Below, in pieces: positions 10,798 to 18,539 of a stretch of DNA of 64,000 nt. Numbering within the stretch: the stretch's first letter is position 1; every line of letters begins with the position of its first letter. The notes under the pieces were generated by a model. It was given only the letters and a program-made list of their open reading frames with translations. It was not told the origin of the DNA and ran no database searches. Source of the DNA: Corynebacterium humireducens NBRC 106098 = DSM 45392 (GTDB lineage Bacteria; Actinomycetota; Actinomycetes; Mycobacteriales; Mycobacteriaceae); NCBI RefSeq assembly GCF_000819445.1, contig NZ_CP005286.1, forward strand, positions 2,418,001 to 2,482,000, read 5' to 3'. Made by a program: the position numbers and the translations under genes.

Positions 10798-11332
10798 CGG
10801 CGCTGCCCTCGACGGCCTCGGCCCACTCGGGGGCGGTCTCCTCGTCGGCGCGGTCGCTGATCTGCTTGAGCAGGGTGATCGGCACGCCGAAACGGTGGGC
10901 GACGGCGGCGAGGGCGTAGCCCTCCATGTCGACCAGGCCGGCGACCTGCGCGATGCGGTCGCGGGTGGCGGTGTCCTCGACGAAGGTGTCGCCGGTGGCG
11001 AGCTGGCCCGTCGGGAAGAGACCGGTGACCTCGGGGGTGATCACGCGCGGCAGGGCGTCGCCGCCGATGTCGGAGGTGAACTCGACGTTGAAGTCGTGCT
11101 TGTGCACGCGGTCGATCTCGTAGACGCCGTTCGGGATCTCATCGCGCAGCGCCCCGCAGGTGCCGAGGTTGACGATCCGCGAGGGCAGCGTCCCGTCGGC
11201 GCGCCGGGTGCAGAGCTCCTCGGTCAGGGTGATCGCGGCCGGCAGCGTGCCGATGCCGGTCACCAGCAGATCAGCCCCTTCCGGCAGGTGGGCGGCTTCC
11301 TCGGACACGGCGGCGACGAACAGAACAGTCAT
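10754..11332 (-). CDS. 5'-methylthioadenosine / S-adenosylhomocysteine nucleosidase-like protein
   Basis: A 192-residue member of the PNP/MTAN phosphorylase-nucleosidase superfamily, which cleaves the glycosidic bond of MTA or SAH. Conserved signatures are VNLGTCGALRDE (substrate loop), VDMEGYALAAVAHRFGVP (ME pair contacting ribose) and LLKQISDRAD (catalytic Asp). It is shorter than the 230-residue E. coli MTAN, as in other Corynebacterium homologues. The start is ATG at 11332; an in-frame upstream extension to 11374 is less likely. Exact substrate specificity is inferred. Confidence 0.82.
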   Translation of the reverse strand: MTVLFVAAVSEEAAHLPEGADLLVTGIGTLPAAITLTEELCTRRADGTLPSRIVNLGTCGALRDEIPNGVYEIDRVHKHDFNVEFTSDIGGDALPRVITPEVTGLFPTGQLATGDTFVEDTATRDRIAQVAGLVDMEGYALAAVAHRFGVPITLLKQISDRADEETAPEWAEAVEGSAVKLADAVERLLAAL

Positions 11333-11346
11333 GGGGCCTGATCCTA

Positions 11347-12282
11347 CTACCAGTGGATCCGCGGCAGATCCCACCGGTGCACCAGCCCGAGGAGGTGCAG
11401 CATGCGTCGGTAAGCCTGCATGTTCATCACCTCGGACCAGCCGAATCGCTCCAGCGGCGGCAGGTTGTCGGCCCGCTCCTTCTCCTTCTTCAGCGTGAAC
11501 TCCTGCTCACTTGCCGACGCCCCGTACTTCCCCCTCCCGTCCAACTCCACGTACCTCTCCGTCCCCTCCACCCGGAAGTCCACGTCGTAGCGCCGCCCGT
11601 TCCTCCCCCGCACGCTCACCTGCGGGACCAGCGTGAAGTCCCCGAAAAACACCGACTGCGCCAGAAACACCGCCTCCAGCGCGGACTGCACCTGCCCCGT
11701 CGCCTTCCCGACGAGCCGCGGCCAGTGCGCCAGCCCCTCCTTCCCCCTGACGTCGTAGGCGCTGAGCGACTCCCGAGTGACCAGCCCCTGCCGCAGCGCA
11801 CTGCACGCGGCGACGAACCCGGCCCCGAAACCGTGCAGACGGGTGAGGTCGACGAGCGTGCGCTCCACCGTGGTCGCCTTGAGGTGCCGGCCGGTGACGT
11901 CTCTCGCGGTCAGCGTGTAGTGCACCTGCCTGAGCTGCGGTGATGCGGCGAGTTTCCGACCCCCGCCGTTGCGGTACACCGCGTGCCCCGCGGGAGTCGG
12001 CTCATAGCGCCACAGTTTCCACACGGCCGCCGCGGAGTAGCCGGCCAGAATGCGTCCGGTGCTCTCCCCCAGGGCCTTCGCCTCGAGGTCGTAGCGCTCC
12101 CAGGGTCGGAGCTCCCGGAGCGTGGAGGCCTCCAGGTACGCTCCCCGACTCAGCTTGACCAGGTGGCCTCTCCGCACCAGCGTCCGCAGCACGTTCGAGG
12201 CGTCCGGCAGGTGCTTCTGCTCCTTACGCAGGATCAGCCCGTCCTCCCGGCGTACGCACCTGTGCAGTCCCTGCTCCTCCAT
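11347..12282 (-). CDS. AbiEi-like antitoxin-domain protein with a DUF559/PD-(D/E)xK-like C terminus
   Basis: A 311-residue protein. The N-terminal 75 residues form a winged-helix-like region (LRTLVRRGHLVKLSRGAYL), the usual AbiEi-type opening. The central part has ERTLVDLTRLHGF, and the C terminus reads YDVDFRVEG, then YVELDGRGKYG, which resembles the D-ExD-K core of Vsr/DUF559-type nuclease folds. The ATG at 12282 follows AGGAGAGGGG; longer upstream frames lack support. No AbiEii-type toxin is adjacent, so it is probably one of the solitary corynebacterial proteins carrying this domain. Role unknown; nuclease activity is inference. Confidence 0.75.
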   Translation of the reverse strand: MEEQGLHRCVRREDGLILRKEQKHLPDASNVLRTLVRRGHLVKLSRGAYLEASTLRELRPWERYDLEAKALGESTGRILAGYSAAAVWKLWRYEPTPAGHAVYRNGGGRKLAASPQLRQVHYTLTARDVTGRHLKATTVERTLVDLTRLHGFGAGFVAACSALRQGLVTRESLSAYDVRGKEGLAHWPRLVGKATGQVQSALEAVFLAQSVFFGDFTLVPQVSVRGRNGRRYDVDFRVEGTERYVELDGRGKYGASASEQEFTLKKEKERADNLPPLERFGWSEVMNMQAYRRMLHLLGLVHRWDLPRIHW

Positions 12283-12388
12283 CTGTTCCCCTCTCCTGTC
12301 ACTGCAGTTGGACTGGGAAAGGGGCGGAAAGGTTCCCGGTCGGCGGGGATCTGGGCGGGCCTGGATTATGCCAGCGCTCTTTGGGGGT

Positions 12389-12434
12389 GGTTGAGCACTC
12401 TGGTGCGGATCAATCAGCACCAGAGTGCTCAACC
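12389..12434. repeat. 18-bp perfect inverted repeat between divergent genes
   Basis: GGTTGAGCACTCTGGTGC and its exact reverse complement flank a 10-base loop. It lies between the AbiEi-like gene (minus) and the Fpr-like gene (plus), so it sits upstream of both and cannot terminate either. No T run follows. It could be an operator or an attenuator-type hairpin in the 5' region of the AbiEi-like gene. Confidence 0.8.
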
Positions 12435-12499
12435 GCGACGTAAGAGCTGAGACTCCCCGCACCCCCATTGCCAAATAGACAGACCTGTACTAGTCTTTG

Positions 12500-12515
12500 C
12501 AGACAGTTCAGTCTA
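12500..12515 (+). promoter_or_regulatory. McbR-like operator
   Basis: CAGAC-N6-GTCTA differs by one base from the C. glutamicum McbR consensus TAGAC-N6-GTCTA. It lies 17 bp upstream of the start codon of the Fpr-like gene. Another half-similar element, TAGAC followed by GTAC, begins at 12476. McbR represses sulfur-metabolism genes and is released by SAH. Confidence 0.65.
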
Positions 12516-12531
12516 TCGAAAGGAAGAGACC

Positions 12532-13056
12532 ATGCCCGAGTCATCACAGCGGCCCCTGCGCATCGCAGTCATCAGCGACGGAGCCACGGGCATGTGCCTG
12601 GCCGAGAACCTGCTCACCACCCGCACAGCCGGGGAGCGCCAGGTCTTCGTCGACCTCATCACCTCCCGCCCGGCCCCCGCCGGCCTTCTCTCCACCGCCC
12701 CGGCCCCGACCGGCACCGGCACCCCGCGTCTGCGGCTGATCGGCAACGTGCAGGTGGGCGCCGACATCGAGCTGGAGGAACTGCACGGCCTCTACGACGC
12801 CGTGGTCACCCCGGACGCCCCGGCCCTGGAGAACACCGACCTGGCCACCCTCACCGGCGCGGCCCTGGCCTCCGCGGAGATCACCGCCGCCGTGTTCCCG
12901 GAGCGTCCGCAGGATGTCCCGCCGAAGGTCCTTGAGCTGCTCGCCGCCCGCGGCGTGGCGGTCACCTCCTGGCAGGGCTGGCCCGCCGGCCGCAGCGTCT
13001 CCGCGGACTGGGCCGCTCTCGAGCTGGCCGCCCGTGGCGTCCCGGTGTGCATGTGA
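12532..13056 (+). CDS. Shrunken ferredoxin-NADP reductase paralogue
   Basis: A 174-residue protein clearly related to Fpr2 encoded at 20569..21957. Its first 100 residues parallel the Fpr2 N terminus (RPLRIAVISDGATGMCLAENLL against TLRIAVIGAGPAGIYASDLL; LRLIGNVQVGADIELEELHGLYDAVV against IRLLGNIEIGRDVTVEELREHYDAVI). Its last part parallels the Fpr2 C terminus (LELLAARGVAVTSWQGW against LQLLDARGIPVTTWEGW). About 280 central residues, including the NADP domain, are absent, and the FAD-binding GAGPAG has become SDGATG, so flavin binding is unlikely. Yet the frame is open, has a GAAAGGAAGAG ribosome-binding site and a McbR-like operator, and its stop overlaps cobA. It is either a relic kept for translational coupling or a repurposed protein. 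Confidence 0.75.
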   Translation: MPESSQRPLRIAVISDGATGMCLAENLLTTRTAGERQVFVDLITSRPAPAGLLSTAPAPTGTGTPRLRLIGNVQVGADIELEELHGLYDAVVTPDAPALENTDLATLTGAALASAEITAAVFPERPQDVPPKVLELLAARGVAVTSWQGWPAGRSVSADWAALELAARGVPVCM

Positions 13057-13802
13057 GCGCGCCGGTCCTGGACGTGGCCGCGGGTCACGTCACGCTGGTC
13101 GGCGGTGGTCCGGGTGCGTGGGACCTCATCACCCTCCGGGGCCTGCGTGCCCTGGAGGCGGCCGACATCATCCTCACCGATCATCTCGGCCCCACCGATG
13201 AGCTGTCCCGTCTGTGTGACCTCACGGACAAGACCGTCATCGACGTGTCCAAACTCCCCTACGGCCGGCAGGTCGCGCAGGAGGAGACGAATCGTCTCCT
13301 CGTCGAGCACGCCCGCGCCGGCCGTCGTGTCGTGCGCCTCAAGGGCGGCGACCCCTATGTCTTCGGCCGCGGCCACGAAGAGCTTCTCGCCTGCTCCGCC
13401 GCGGGCGTGTCCTGCGAGGTGGTGCCTGGCGTGACCAGCGCGATCTCGGTTCCCGGGGCCGCCGGCATCCCCGTCACCCAGCGGGGCGTGGTGCACTCCT
13501 TCACGGTCGTCTCCGGGCATCTGCCGCCGGGGCACCCGGACTCGCTCGTCGACTGGGCCGCGCTGGCGCGGGCGGGCGGCACGATCTCGGTGATCATGGG
13601 TGTGCGCAACGTCGCCGCCATCACCGCCACGCTTGTCGACGCCGGCCTCGACCCCCACACCCCGGCCGCCGTCATCCAGGAGGGCACCACCACTGGGCAG
13701 CGTTCCTTCCGGTGCACGTTGGGAACCCTGGCCACGACGATGGCCGGGAACCGCATCGGGTCCCCGGCCGTGTACGTCATCGGCGACGTCGCCGCCCTGT
13801 AG
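13053..13802 (+). CDS. cobA: Uroporphyrinogen-III C-methyltransferase
   Basis: A 249-residue SUMT that uses two SAM molecules to convert uroporphyrinogen III to precorrin-2, the entry to siroheme. Family motifs are VTLVGGGPGAWDLITLRG at the N terminus, the ILTDHLGP region, RLKGGDPYVFGRG, and VVPGVTSAISVPGAAGIPVTQRG. It has no CysG-type dehydrogenase/ferrochelatase domain; CysY encoded nearby could supply the chelatase step. The GTG start overlaps the preceding TGA (GTGA); GTG at 13047 is an alternative. It is co-transcribed with the Fpr-like gene under a McbR-like site, fitting siroheme supply for CysI. Confidence 0.94.
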   Translation: MSAPVLDVAAGHVTLVGGGPGAWDLITLRGLRALEAADIILTDHLGPTDELSRLCDLTDKTVIDVSKLPYGRQVAQEETNRLLVEHARAGRRVVRLKGGDPYVFGRGHEELLACSAAGVSCEVVPGVTSAISVPGAAGIPVTQRGVVHSFTVVSGHLPPGHPDSLVDWAALARAGGTISVIMGVRNVAAITATLVDAGLDPHTPAAVIQEGTTTGQRSFRCTLGTLATTMAGNRIGSPAVYVIGDVAAL

Positions 13803-13810
13803 CCCCCGCC

Positions 13811-14725
13811 CTACCGCACCCCCACCGACTGTCCGGTGGGGGTGCTCGTCGTTCCGGTGACGGGCTGCCCGGCGGCGGCGCGGGCACGGAGGGAGCGTCG
13901 CCAGCCGACCCACGAGAAGCCCAGGCCGACGACGATGACGGCCAGCAGCACCGGTCCTCCGGCGAAGGGCAGCACCTTGGGGAGGTTCAGCGCGACCAGC
14001 AGGGTGCCCACGACGCCGCCGAGGGCGGCCGGGTTGAGGCGGGTGACCAGCCACGCGGCGACCGGCGCGGCGATGACACCGCCGATGAGCAGCGCGAGCA
14101 CGGCCGCGAGGTTGGCCACCAGGTCGTCCCACAGGCCGATGACGAAGCCGGCGGTCGCCGCGGCGGTGACCAGGAACTCGGCGGTGTTGACCGTGCCGAC
14201 GATGCGGCGCGGTTCCGCCCGCCCCAGCGTCATCAGGGTCGAGGTGGTCACCGGGCCCCAGCCGCCGCCTCCGGAGGCGTCGATGAAGCCGCCGAACAGG
14301 CCGAGCCCGCCGAGGAAGCCGCGCGAGTGCCCCTTCCCGGCGCGGCGCGGGTGGATGCGTCCGCGGGAGAAGCGCCACACGAGGTTGGCGCCGATGAGGG
14401 TGAGGATCGTGGCGGTGACGGGGGCGGCGGCCTGCGTCGATAAGTGGGAGAGCACGGTTGCCCCGGCGAAGGCGCCCACGGCACCGGGGATGGCGAGGCG
14501 GCGGACGACCTGCCAGTCGACGTTTCCGAAACGCCAGTGCGAGACGCCGGAGACGAGGGTGGTGCCCAGTTCCGCGGTGTGGACGACGGCGCTGGCTGTG
14601 GCGGGGCCGAGTCCGGCGAGCACGATGAGGATCGTGGTGGAGGTGGCGCCGAAGCCCATGCCGAGGCCGCCGTCGACGAGCTGGGCGGCGAGCCCCGCGA
14701 GGGCGATGAGCAGGAGTGTGTTCAT
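13811..14725 (-). CDS. cysZ: TauE/SafE-family transporter, CysZ-type
   Basis: A 304-residue membrane protein with about seven to eight hydrophobic segments and the TauE/SafE hallmarks: an N-terminal half-repeat with LVDGGLGMGFGATSTTILI and a second with GGFIDASGGGGWGPVTTSTLM. In C. glutamicum the protein at this place in the cys cluster, called CysZ, is thought to import sulfate. The direction of transport is inferred from the context, since family members also export sulfite. It is last in the minus-strand cys operon, nine bases after cysY. The C-terminal 25 residues are polar and overlap a terminator hairpin shared with the convergent cobA. Confidence 0.85.
   Translation of the reverse strand: MNTLLLIALAGLAAQLVDGGLGMGFGATSTTILIVLAGLGPATASAVVHTAELGTTLVSGVSHWRFGNVDWQVVRRLAIPGAVGAFAGATVLSHLSTQAAAPVTATILTLIGANLVWRFSRGRIHPRRAGKGHSRGFLGGLGLFGGFIDASGGGGWGPVTTSTLMTLGRAEPRRIVGTVNTAEFLVTAAATAGFVIGLWDDLVANLAAVLALLIGGVIAAPVAAWLVTRLNPAALGGVVGTLLVALNLPKVLPFAGGPVLLAVIVVGLGFSWVGWRRSLRARAAAGQPVTGTTSTPTGQSVGVR
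13816..13845. terminator. Hairpin between convergent cobA and cysZ
   Basis: A 12-bp perfect stem (GCACCCCCACCG with its complement) and a 6-base loop start 14 bp after the cobA stop and lie within the last codons of cysZ. No T run is seen on either strand. Its position suits a bidirectional transcript end. Confidence 0.55.
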
Positions 14726-14734
14726 GGTGGGTTC

Positions 14735-15382
14735 CTAGGTGAGGGCGGCCCGGTACCGCGCCGCCACGACGTCGCGGAGGGCGTCGGTGAGCGGGCGGTC
14801 GGAGGTCGCGTGGGGTTGGGCGGCGCGCAGGCGGTCGAGCAGCAGGGCGTCGGTGACGAAGAGGGGGACGAGGTGGGCACCGCTGCTTATCGACGCCGCC
14901 TTCTCCCCCGTCGCCCGCACCACCGCGACGTCCCGCCCGAGGCGGGCGGCGAGGAGGTCGGCCAGCGACCGGACGGCGGCCTCGGCTGCGACGGAGGAGG
15001 ATCCGACGTGCCCGAGGACGAGGTCCGGGTTGCGGGGGCGGGTGTGGCGGGCAAGGACGTCGGCGATGTCGGGGCCGGTGCCGAGGCCCCGGGCGGGCGT
15101 GAGCCGCAGGCCGGTGGCGCGGCGGGCCGCGTCGAGGGCGGCGGGGACGTCGTGACGCGCGTGGAAGGCGTCGGTGAACAGCAGGGGGACGACCACGGCG
15201 TGGTCGTGGCCGCGGGCGACGAGGTCGCGGGCGGCGTCGATGAGGGAGGGGGTGTCGAACTCGAGGTGGGCGGCGCGGGCGGTGACGCCCAGCACCTCCC
15301 CGGCCGCCCGGGTGAGGCGGTCGACGCCGGCGGCGGCGCGCGGGTGGCGGGACCCGTGGGAGAGGGTGAGCAGGGCGGTCAC
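14735..15382 (-). CDS. cysY: Sirohydrochlorin ferrochelatase-like protein, CysY type
   Basis: A 215-residue CbiX-like protein. It begins LLTLSHGSRHP (metal-binding His of class II chelatases), and the second half repeats the fold with LVLGHVGSS and LVPLFVTDALLL, while VVPLLFTDAFHARHDVPAAL carries the second His motif of the first half. In C. glutamicum the CysY homologue is linked to siroheme synthesis for sulfite reductase. The GTG start lies three bases after the cysN stop. Confidence 0.88.
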   Translation of the reverse strand: MTALLTLSHGSRHPRAAAGVDRLTRAAGEVLGVTARAAHLEFDTPSLIDAARDLVARGHDHAVVVPLLFTDAFHARHDVPAALDAARRATGLRLTPARGLGTGPDIADVLARHTRPRNPDLVLGHVGSSSVAAEAAVRSLADLLAARLGRDVAVVRATGEKAASISSGAHLVPLFVTDALLLDRLRAAQPHATSDRPLTDALRDVVAARYRAALT

Positions 15383-15385
15383 GGG

Positions 15386-16654
15386 TCAGCGGAGCCGGTG
15401 GCCGACGAGCCCGGCGGCGAGGGTGTCGCCGCTGGCCTGGTCGATGAGCAGGAAGGAGCCGACGGCGCCGCGGGCGGCGTAGGGCTCGACGGGGAGCTCG
15501 GTGGCGACGTCGATACGCACGTGGGCGATGTCGTTGAGGCCGAGGTCGTCCGGGGAGAGGTGGTCGGTGCGGCCGTCGATGTCGAGCAGCCGCTCGATCG
15601 CCGCGACGCGTCCCCGCACGAGTGAGGTGCCGTAGCGGACCTTCACGGGGGAGCCGGGGCGCAGGGTGCGGTCGCCGAGTCCGACGAGTGTGGCGGCGAA
15701 GGAGCGGGTCGGCTCCGGGCGGTCCTCACCGGCGATGAGGTCGCCGCGGATGAGGTCGATGTCGTCGGCCAGGCGCAGGACCACGGAGTCACCGGCGTGG
15801 GCGGAGCGGACCTCGCCGTCGGCGGTGTCGATGTGGGTGACGGTGCTGGTGCGCCCCTCGGGGAGGTGGACGGTGTCGCCGACGGTGAGCACGCCGGCGT
15901 CGACACGCCCGGCGTAGCCGCGGTAGTCGGAGGAGTGCTCGCGGATGACGTACTGGATCGGCAGGCGGAAGCCGAGGGCGTGGGCGCGGCCGCGGTGGAC
16001 CTCGACGCTCTCGAGCAGTTCCAGCACCGTCGGCCCCTCGTACCAGGGGAGGTTCGCCGAGGGTTCGACGACGTTGTCGCCCAGCAGCGCGGAGACGGGG
16101 ATGACGTGCGCGTCGTCGACGCCGACGTCGGTGGCCAGCGACGTGAACTCCGCCTCGATGTCCCGGAAGACGGCCTCGGACCAGTCAACGAGGTCGATCT
16201 TATTCACCGCGAGGAGCACTGTGCGCACCCCGAGGAGCGCCGCGACGGTGAGGTGGCGGCGGGTCTGCTCGACGACGCCGTGGCGGGCGTCGACAAGCAG
16301 GACGACCACCTGCGACGTGGACACGCCGGTGACGGTGTTGCGCGTGTACTGCACGTGGCCGGGGGTGTCGGCGAGGATGAAGGTGCGGCGGTCGGTGGCG
16401 AAGTAGCGGTAGGCCACGTCGATGGTGATGCCCTGCTCGCGTTCGGCGCGGAGGCCGTCGACGAGCAGTGAGAGGTCCAGGCCGCCGTGGAAACCGCGGT
16501 CGGCGGAGGTGCGCTCGACGGCGGCGAGCTGGTCGGCGAGGACGGAGCGGGTGTCGTGGAGCAGGCGGCCCACGAGGGTGGACTTGCCGTCGTCGACGGA
16601 GCCGGCGGTGCACAGGCGCAGCGTCTCGCGGGTGCGCAGGAGCGTGGTGGTCAT
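15386..16654 (-). CDS. cysN: Sulfate adenylyltransferase subunit 1 (GTPase)
   Basis: A 422-residue GTPase subunit of ATP sulfurylase, which couples GTP hydrolysis to APS formation by CysD. The G1 loop is GSVDDGKSTLVGRLL (residues 18-32), G3 is DTPGH, and G4 is NKIDLVD. EF-Tu-like beta-barrel domains follow. There is no CysC (APS kinase) fusion, consistent with a route through APS reductase rather than PAPS. The start overlaps the cysD stop (ATGA). Confidence 0.95.
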   Translation of the reverse strand: MTTTLLRTRETLRLCTAGSVDDGKSTLVGRLLHDTRSVLADQLAAVERTSADRGFHGGLDLSLLVDGLRAEREQGITIDVAYRYFATDRRTFILADTPGHVQYTRNTVTGVSTSQVVVLLVDARHGVVEQTRRHLTVAALLGVRTVLLAVNKIDLVDWSEAVFRDIEAEFTSLATDVGVDDAHVIPVSALLGDNVVEPSANLPWYEGPTVLELLESVEVHRGRAHALGFRLPIQYVIREHSSDYRGYAGRVDAGVLTVGDTVHLPEGRTSTVTHIDTADGEVRSAHAGDSVVLRLADDIDLIRGDLIAGEDRPEPTRSFAATLVGLGDRTLRPGSPVKVRYGTSLVRGRVAAIERLLDIDGRTDHLSPDDLGLNDIAHVRIDVATELPVEPYAARGAVGSFLLIDQASGDTLAAGLVGHRLR

Positions 16655-17568
16655 CAGAAGTAGCCTTCCTTCTTGCGGTCTTCCATGGCGGATTCACTGA
16701 GGCGGTCGTCGGCGCGGGTGGCCCCGCGCTCGGTGAGGGTGGAGGTGGCGATCTCGGCGATGACGTCGTCGACCGTGGTGGCGTCGGAGAGCACCGCACC
16801 GGTGCAGGACATGTCGCCGACGGTGCGGTAGCGCACGCGGCGGACCTCGAGGGTCTCGCCCTCGCGGGGCCCACCCCACTCGCCGGCGGTCAGCCACATG
16901 CCGTCCCGCTCGAAGACGGCCCGCTCATGCGCGAAGTAGATCTCCGGCAGCGCGATGCCGCGGGCGCCGATGTACTCCCAGATGTCGGCCTCGGTCCAGT
17001 TGGAGATGGGGAAGACGCGGACGTTCTCGCCCGGCAGGTGGCCGCCGTTGTAGAGGTGCCACAGCTCCGGGCGCTGGCGGCGCGGATCCCAGCCGCCGAA
17101 GGAGTCGCGCACGGAGAAGACACGCTCCTTGGCGCGCGCCCGCTCCTCGTCGCGGCGGGCGCCACCGAGGACGGCGTCGTAGCCCTGCTCGGCGATGGTC
17201 TCCACGAGGGGGACGGTCTGCAGGGGATTGCGGGTGCCGTCGGGACGTTCGACGAGGTCACCGCGGTCGATCCAGTCCTGCACGTGCGCGACGCGCAGCC
17301 GCACGCCGGTCTCGGCGACGACTCGGTCACGGAACTCGATGACCTCGGGGAAGTTGTGGCCGGTGTCCACGTGGAGCAGCTCGAAGGGCACGGCCGCCGG
17401 AGCGAAGGCCCGGCGCGCCAGCTCGAGCACGACGACGGAGTCCTTGCCGCCGGAGAACAGCAGCCCGACCCGGTCGAACTGCCCGGCCACCTCCCGGAGG
17501 ATGTGGATGGACTCGTTCTCGAGGTCCTGCAGATGGGGGGAGAGTCTGGTGAGGGTGGTGGTGGTCAT
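16654..17568 (-). CDS. cysD: Sulfate adenylyltransferase subunit 2
   Basis: A 304-residue PP-loop ATP pyrophosphatase-type subunit that forms APS from ATP and sulfate. The N terminus carries LLFSGGKDSVVVLELARRAF. Later conserved segments are LLHVDTGHNFPEVIEFRD, ARRDEERARAKERVFS, and FPISNWTEADIWEYI. It ends with the DRKKEGYF tail typical of CysD. The ATG at 17568 overlaps the cysH stop (ATGA), so translation is coupled; a longer upstream frame is not supported. Confidence 0.96.
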   Translation of the reverse strand: MTTTTLTRLSPHLQDLENESIHILREVAGQFDRVGLLFSGGKDSVVVLELARRAFAPAAVPFELLHVDTGHNFPEVIEFRDRVVAETGVRLRVAHVQDWIDRGDLVERPDGTRNPLQTVPLVETIAEQGYDAVLGGARRDEERARAKERVFSVRDSFGGWDPRRQRPELWHLYNGGHLPGENVRVFPISNWTEADIWEYIGARGIALPEIYFAHERAVFERDGMWLTAGEWGGPREGETLEVRRVRYRTVGDMSCTGAVLSDATTVDDVIAEIATSTLTERGATRADDRLSESAMEDRKKEGYF

Positions 17569-18539
17569 GAGTGGAGCCCGCATTCTGTCTTGTTCTGTCC
17601 GGCCCAGCGGCCGGCCCGGGGATCCTCCCCGTCGGCGACGGGGAGGGTGCAGGTGGCGCACCCGATGGACGGGTAGCCCTGCGTGGTCAGGGGGTGTCGG
17701 ATGAGGTCGTGGTCCGCGATGAACGCCTCCGTGTCCACGAGGGACCACGTGACCAGCGGCGAGATCTTCAGCCGCCCCGTCGCGTCAAGGCTGAGCGCCG
17801 GGGCGTGCGCCCGGGTCGGTCCGTCAGCGCGGCGCAGGCCGGTGACCCACCCCGCGTACGGGGTCAGGTGCACGGCCAGCGGCTCGACCTTGCGCATGCG
17901 GCAGCACGCGGCCGGGTCGCGCCGGTACAGGCCGGGCCCGTAGGCGGCGTCCTGCTCCGCCCGGGTGAGCGTCGGCGTCGCGGTCACCAGCGTCTGCGGG
18001 TACCGCCTGTCGACGTCCCGCGCCACCGCCAGCGTCTCCTCGAAGTGGTAGCCGGTGTCGAGGAAGAGCAGGTCGGCGTCGGGCGTGTGCCGGGCGGCCA
18101 GCTCCGCGAGGACGGTGTTCTCCATCGAGAGCGTCACCGCGAGGCGACCCGGCACGTGCTCCCGGGCCCACGCCAGGATGACGTCGGCGGGGGCGTCGTA
18201 CAGCTCATCCGCGTGCTTCTCGACGAGCCGCGCGTTCTCCTCCCGCACCGCCCCCGGCAGGTCCCCGGTGGCGGTGGGGCCTGCCGGGCTGACGGCGGGG
18301 TCGTTGAGGTGGCCGCGACGGGACAGGGAGAGCTGGATCGCCGCACTCGTGGAGAGTGCCGGGGCCGGTCGGCGCGCCGGGGCGTCCTGCCCGTGGTAGC
18401 GGACGGAGAACACCCGGGTGCAGTCGCGGCACAGCCAGGCGAAGTCGTCCTCCGTGTTGGGCAGCAGATCCTCGCCGGCGCACCACGGGCAGTGCAGCGG
18501 ATGGTTGCGGTTCGGGTTGGGGGCGCGACGGAAACTCAC
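17565..18539 (-). CDS. cysH: CysX-CysH fusion: small Zn/Fe-binding domain plus adenylyl-sulfate reductase
   Basis: A single 324-residue frame. Residues 1-75 match the separate corynebacterial CysX (FRRAPNPNRNHPLHCPWC), with Cys pairs CPWC (17, 20) and CRDC (37, 40) that look like a rubredoxin or zinc-ribbon knuckle. Residues 90-324 are APS reductase: TLSMENTVLAELAARH, FLDTGYHFEET, the Fe-S motif CCRMRKVEPL with the distal CATC pair, and the catalytic ECGLHS end. In C. glutamicum cysX and cysH are separate genes. Here no ATG, GTG or TTG lies in frame near the junction; the first internal GTG (18248) would cut into the conserved CysH N terminus. The start GTG overlaps the cysI stop (GTGA). The paired-Cys motif indicates APS, not PAPS, as substrate. 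Confidence 0.88.
   Translation of the reverse strand: MSFRRAPNPNRNHPLHCPWCAGEDLLPNTEDDFAWLCRDCTRVFSVRYHGQDAPARRPAPALSTSAAIQLSLSRRGHLNDPAVSPAGPTATGDLPGAVREENARLVEKHADELYDAPADVILAWAREHVPGRLAVTLSMENTVLAELAARHTPDADLLFLDTGYHFEETLAVARDVDRRYPQTLVTATPTLTRAEQDAAYGPGLYRRDPAACCRMRKVEPLAVHLTPYAGWVTGLRRADGPTRAHAPALSLDATGRLKISPLVTWSLVDTEAFIADHDLIRHPLTTQGYPSIGCATCTLPVADGEDPRAGRWAGQNKTECGLHS

Noticed and set aside
11333..11374. N-terminal extension of the nucleosidase to 11374.
   Set aside because: It would run into the end of the AbiEi-like gene and lies outside the conserved start MTVLFVAAVSEEA.
18248..18250. Internal GTG as a separate cysH start.
   Set aside because: It would remove the conserved NDPAVSPAG region of CysH and has no proper ribosome-binding site at the usual distance.
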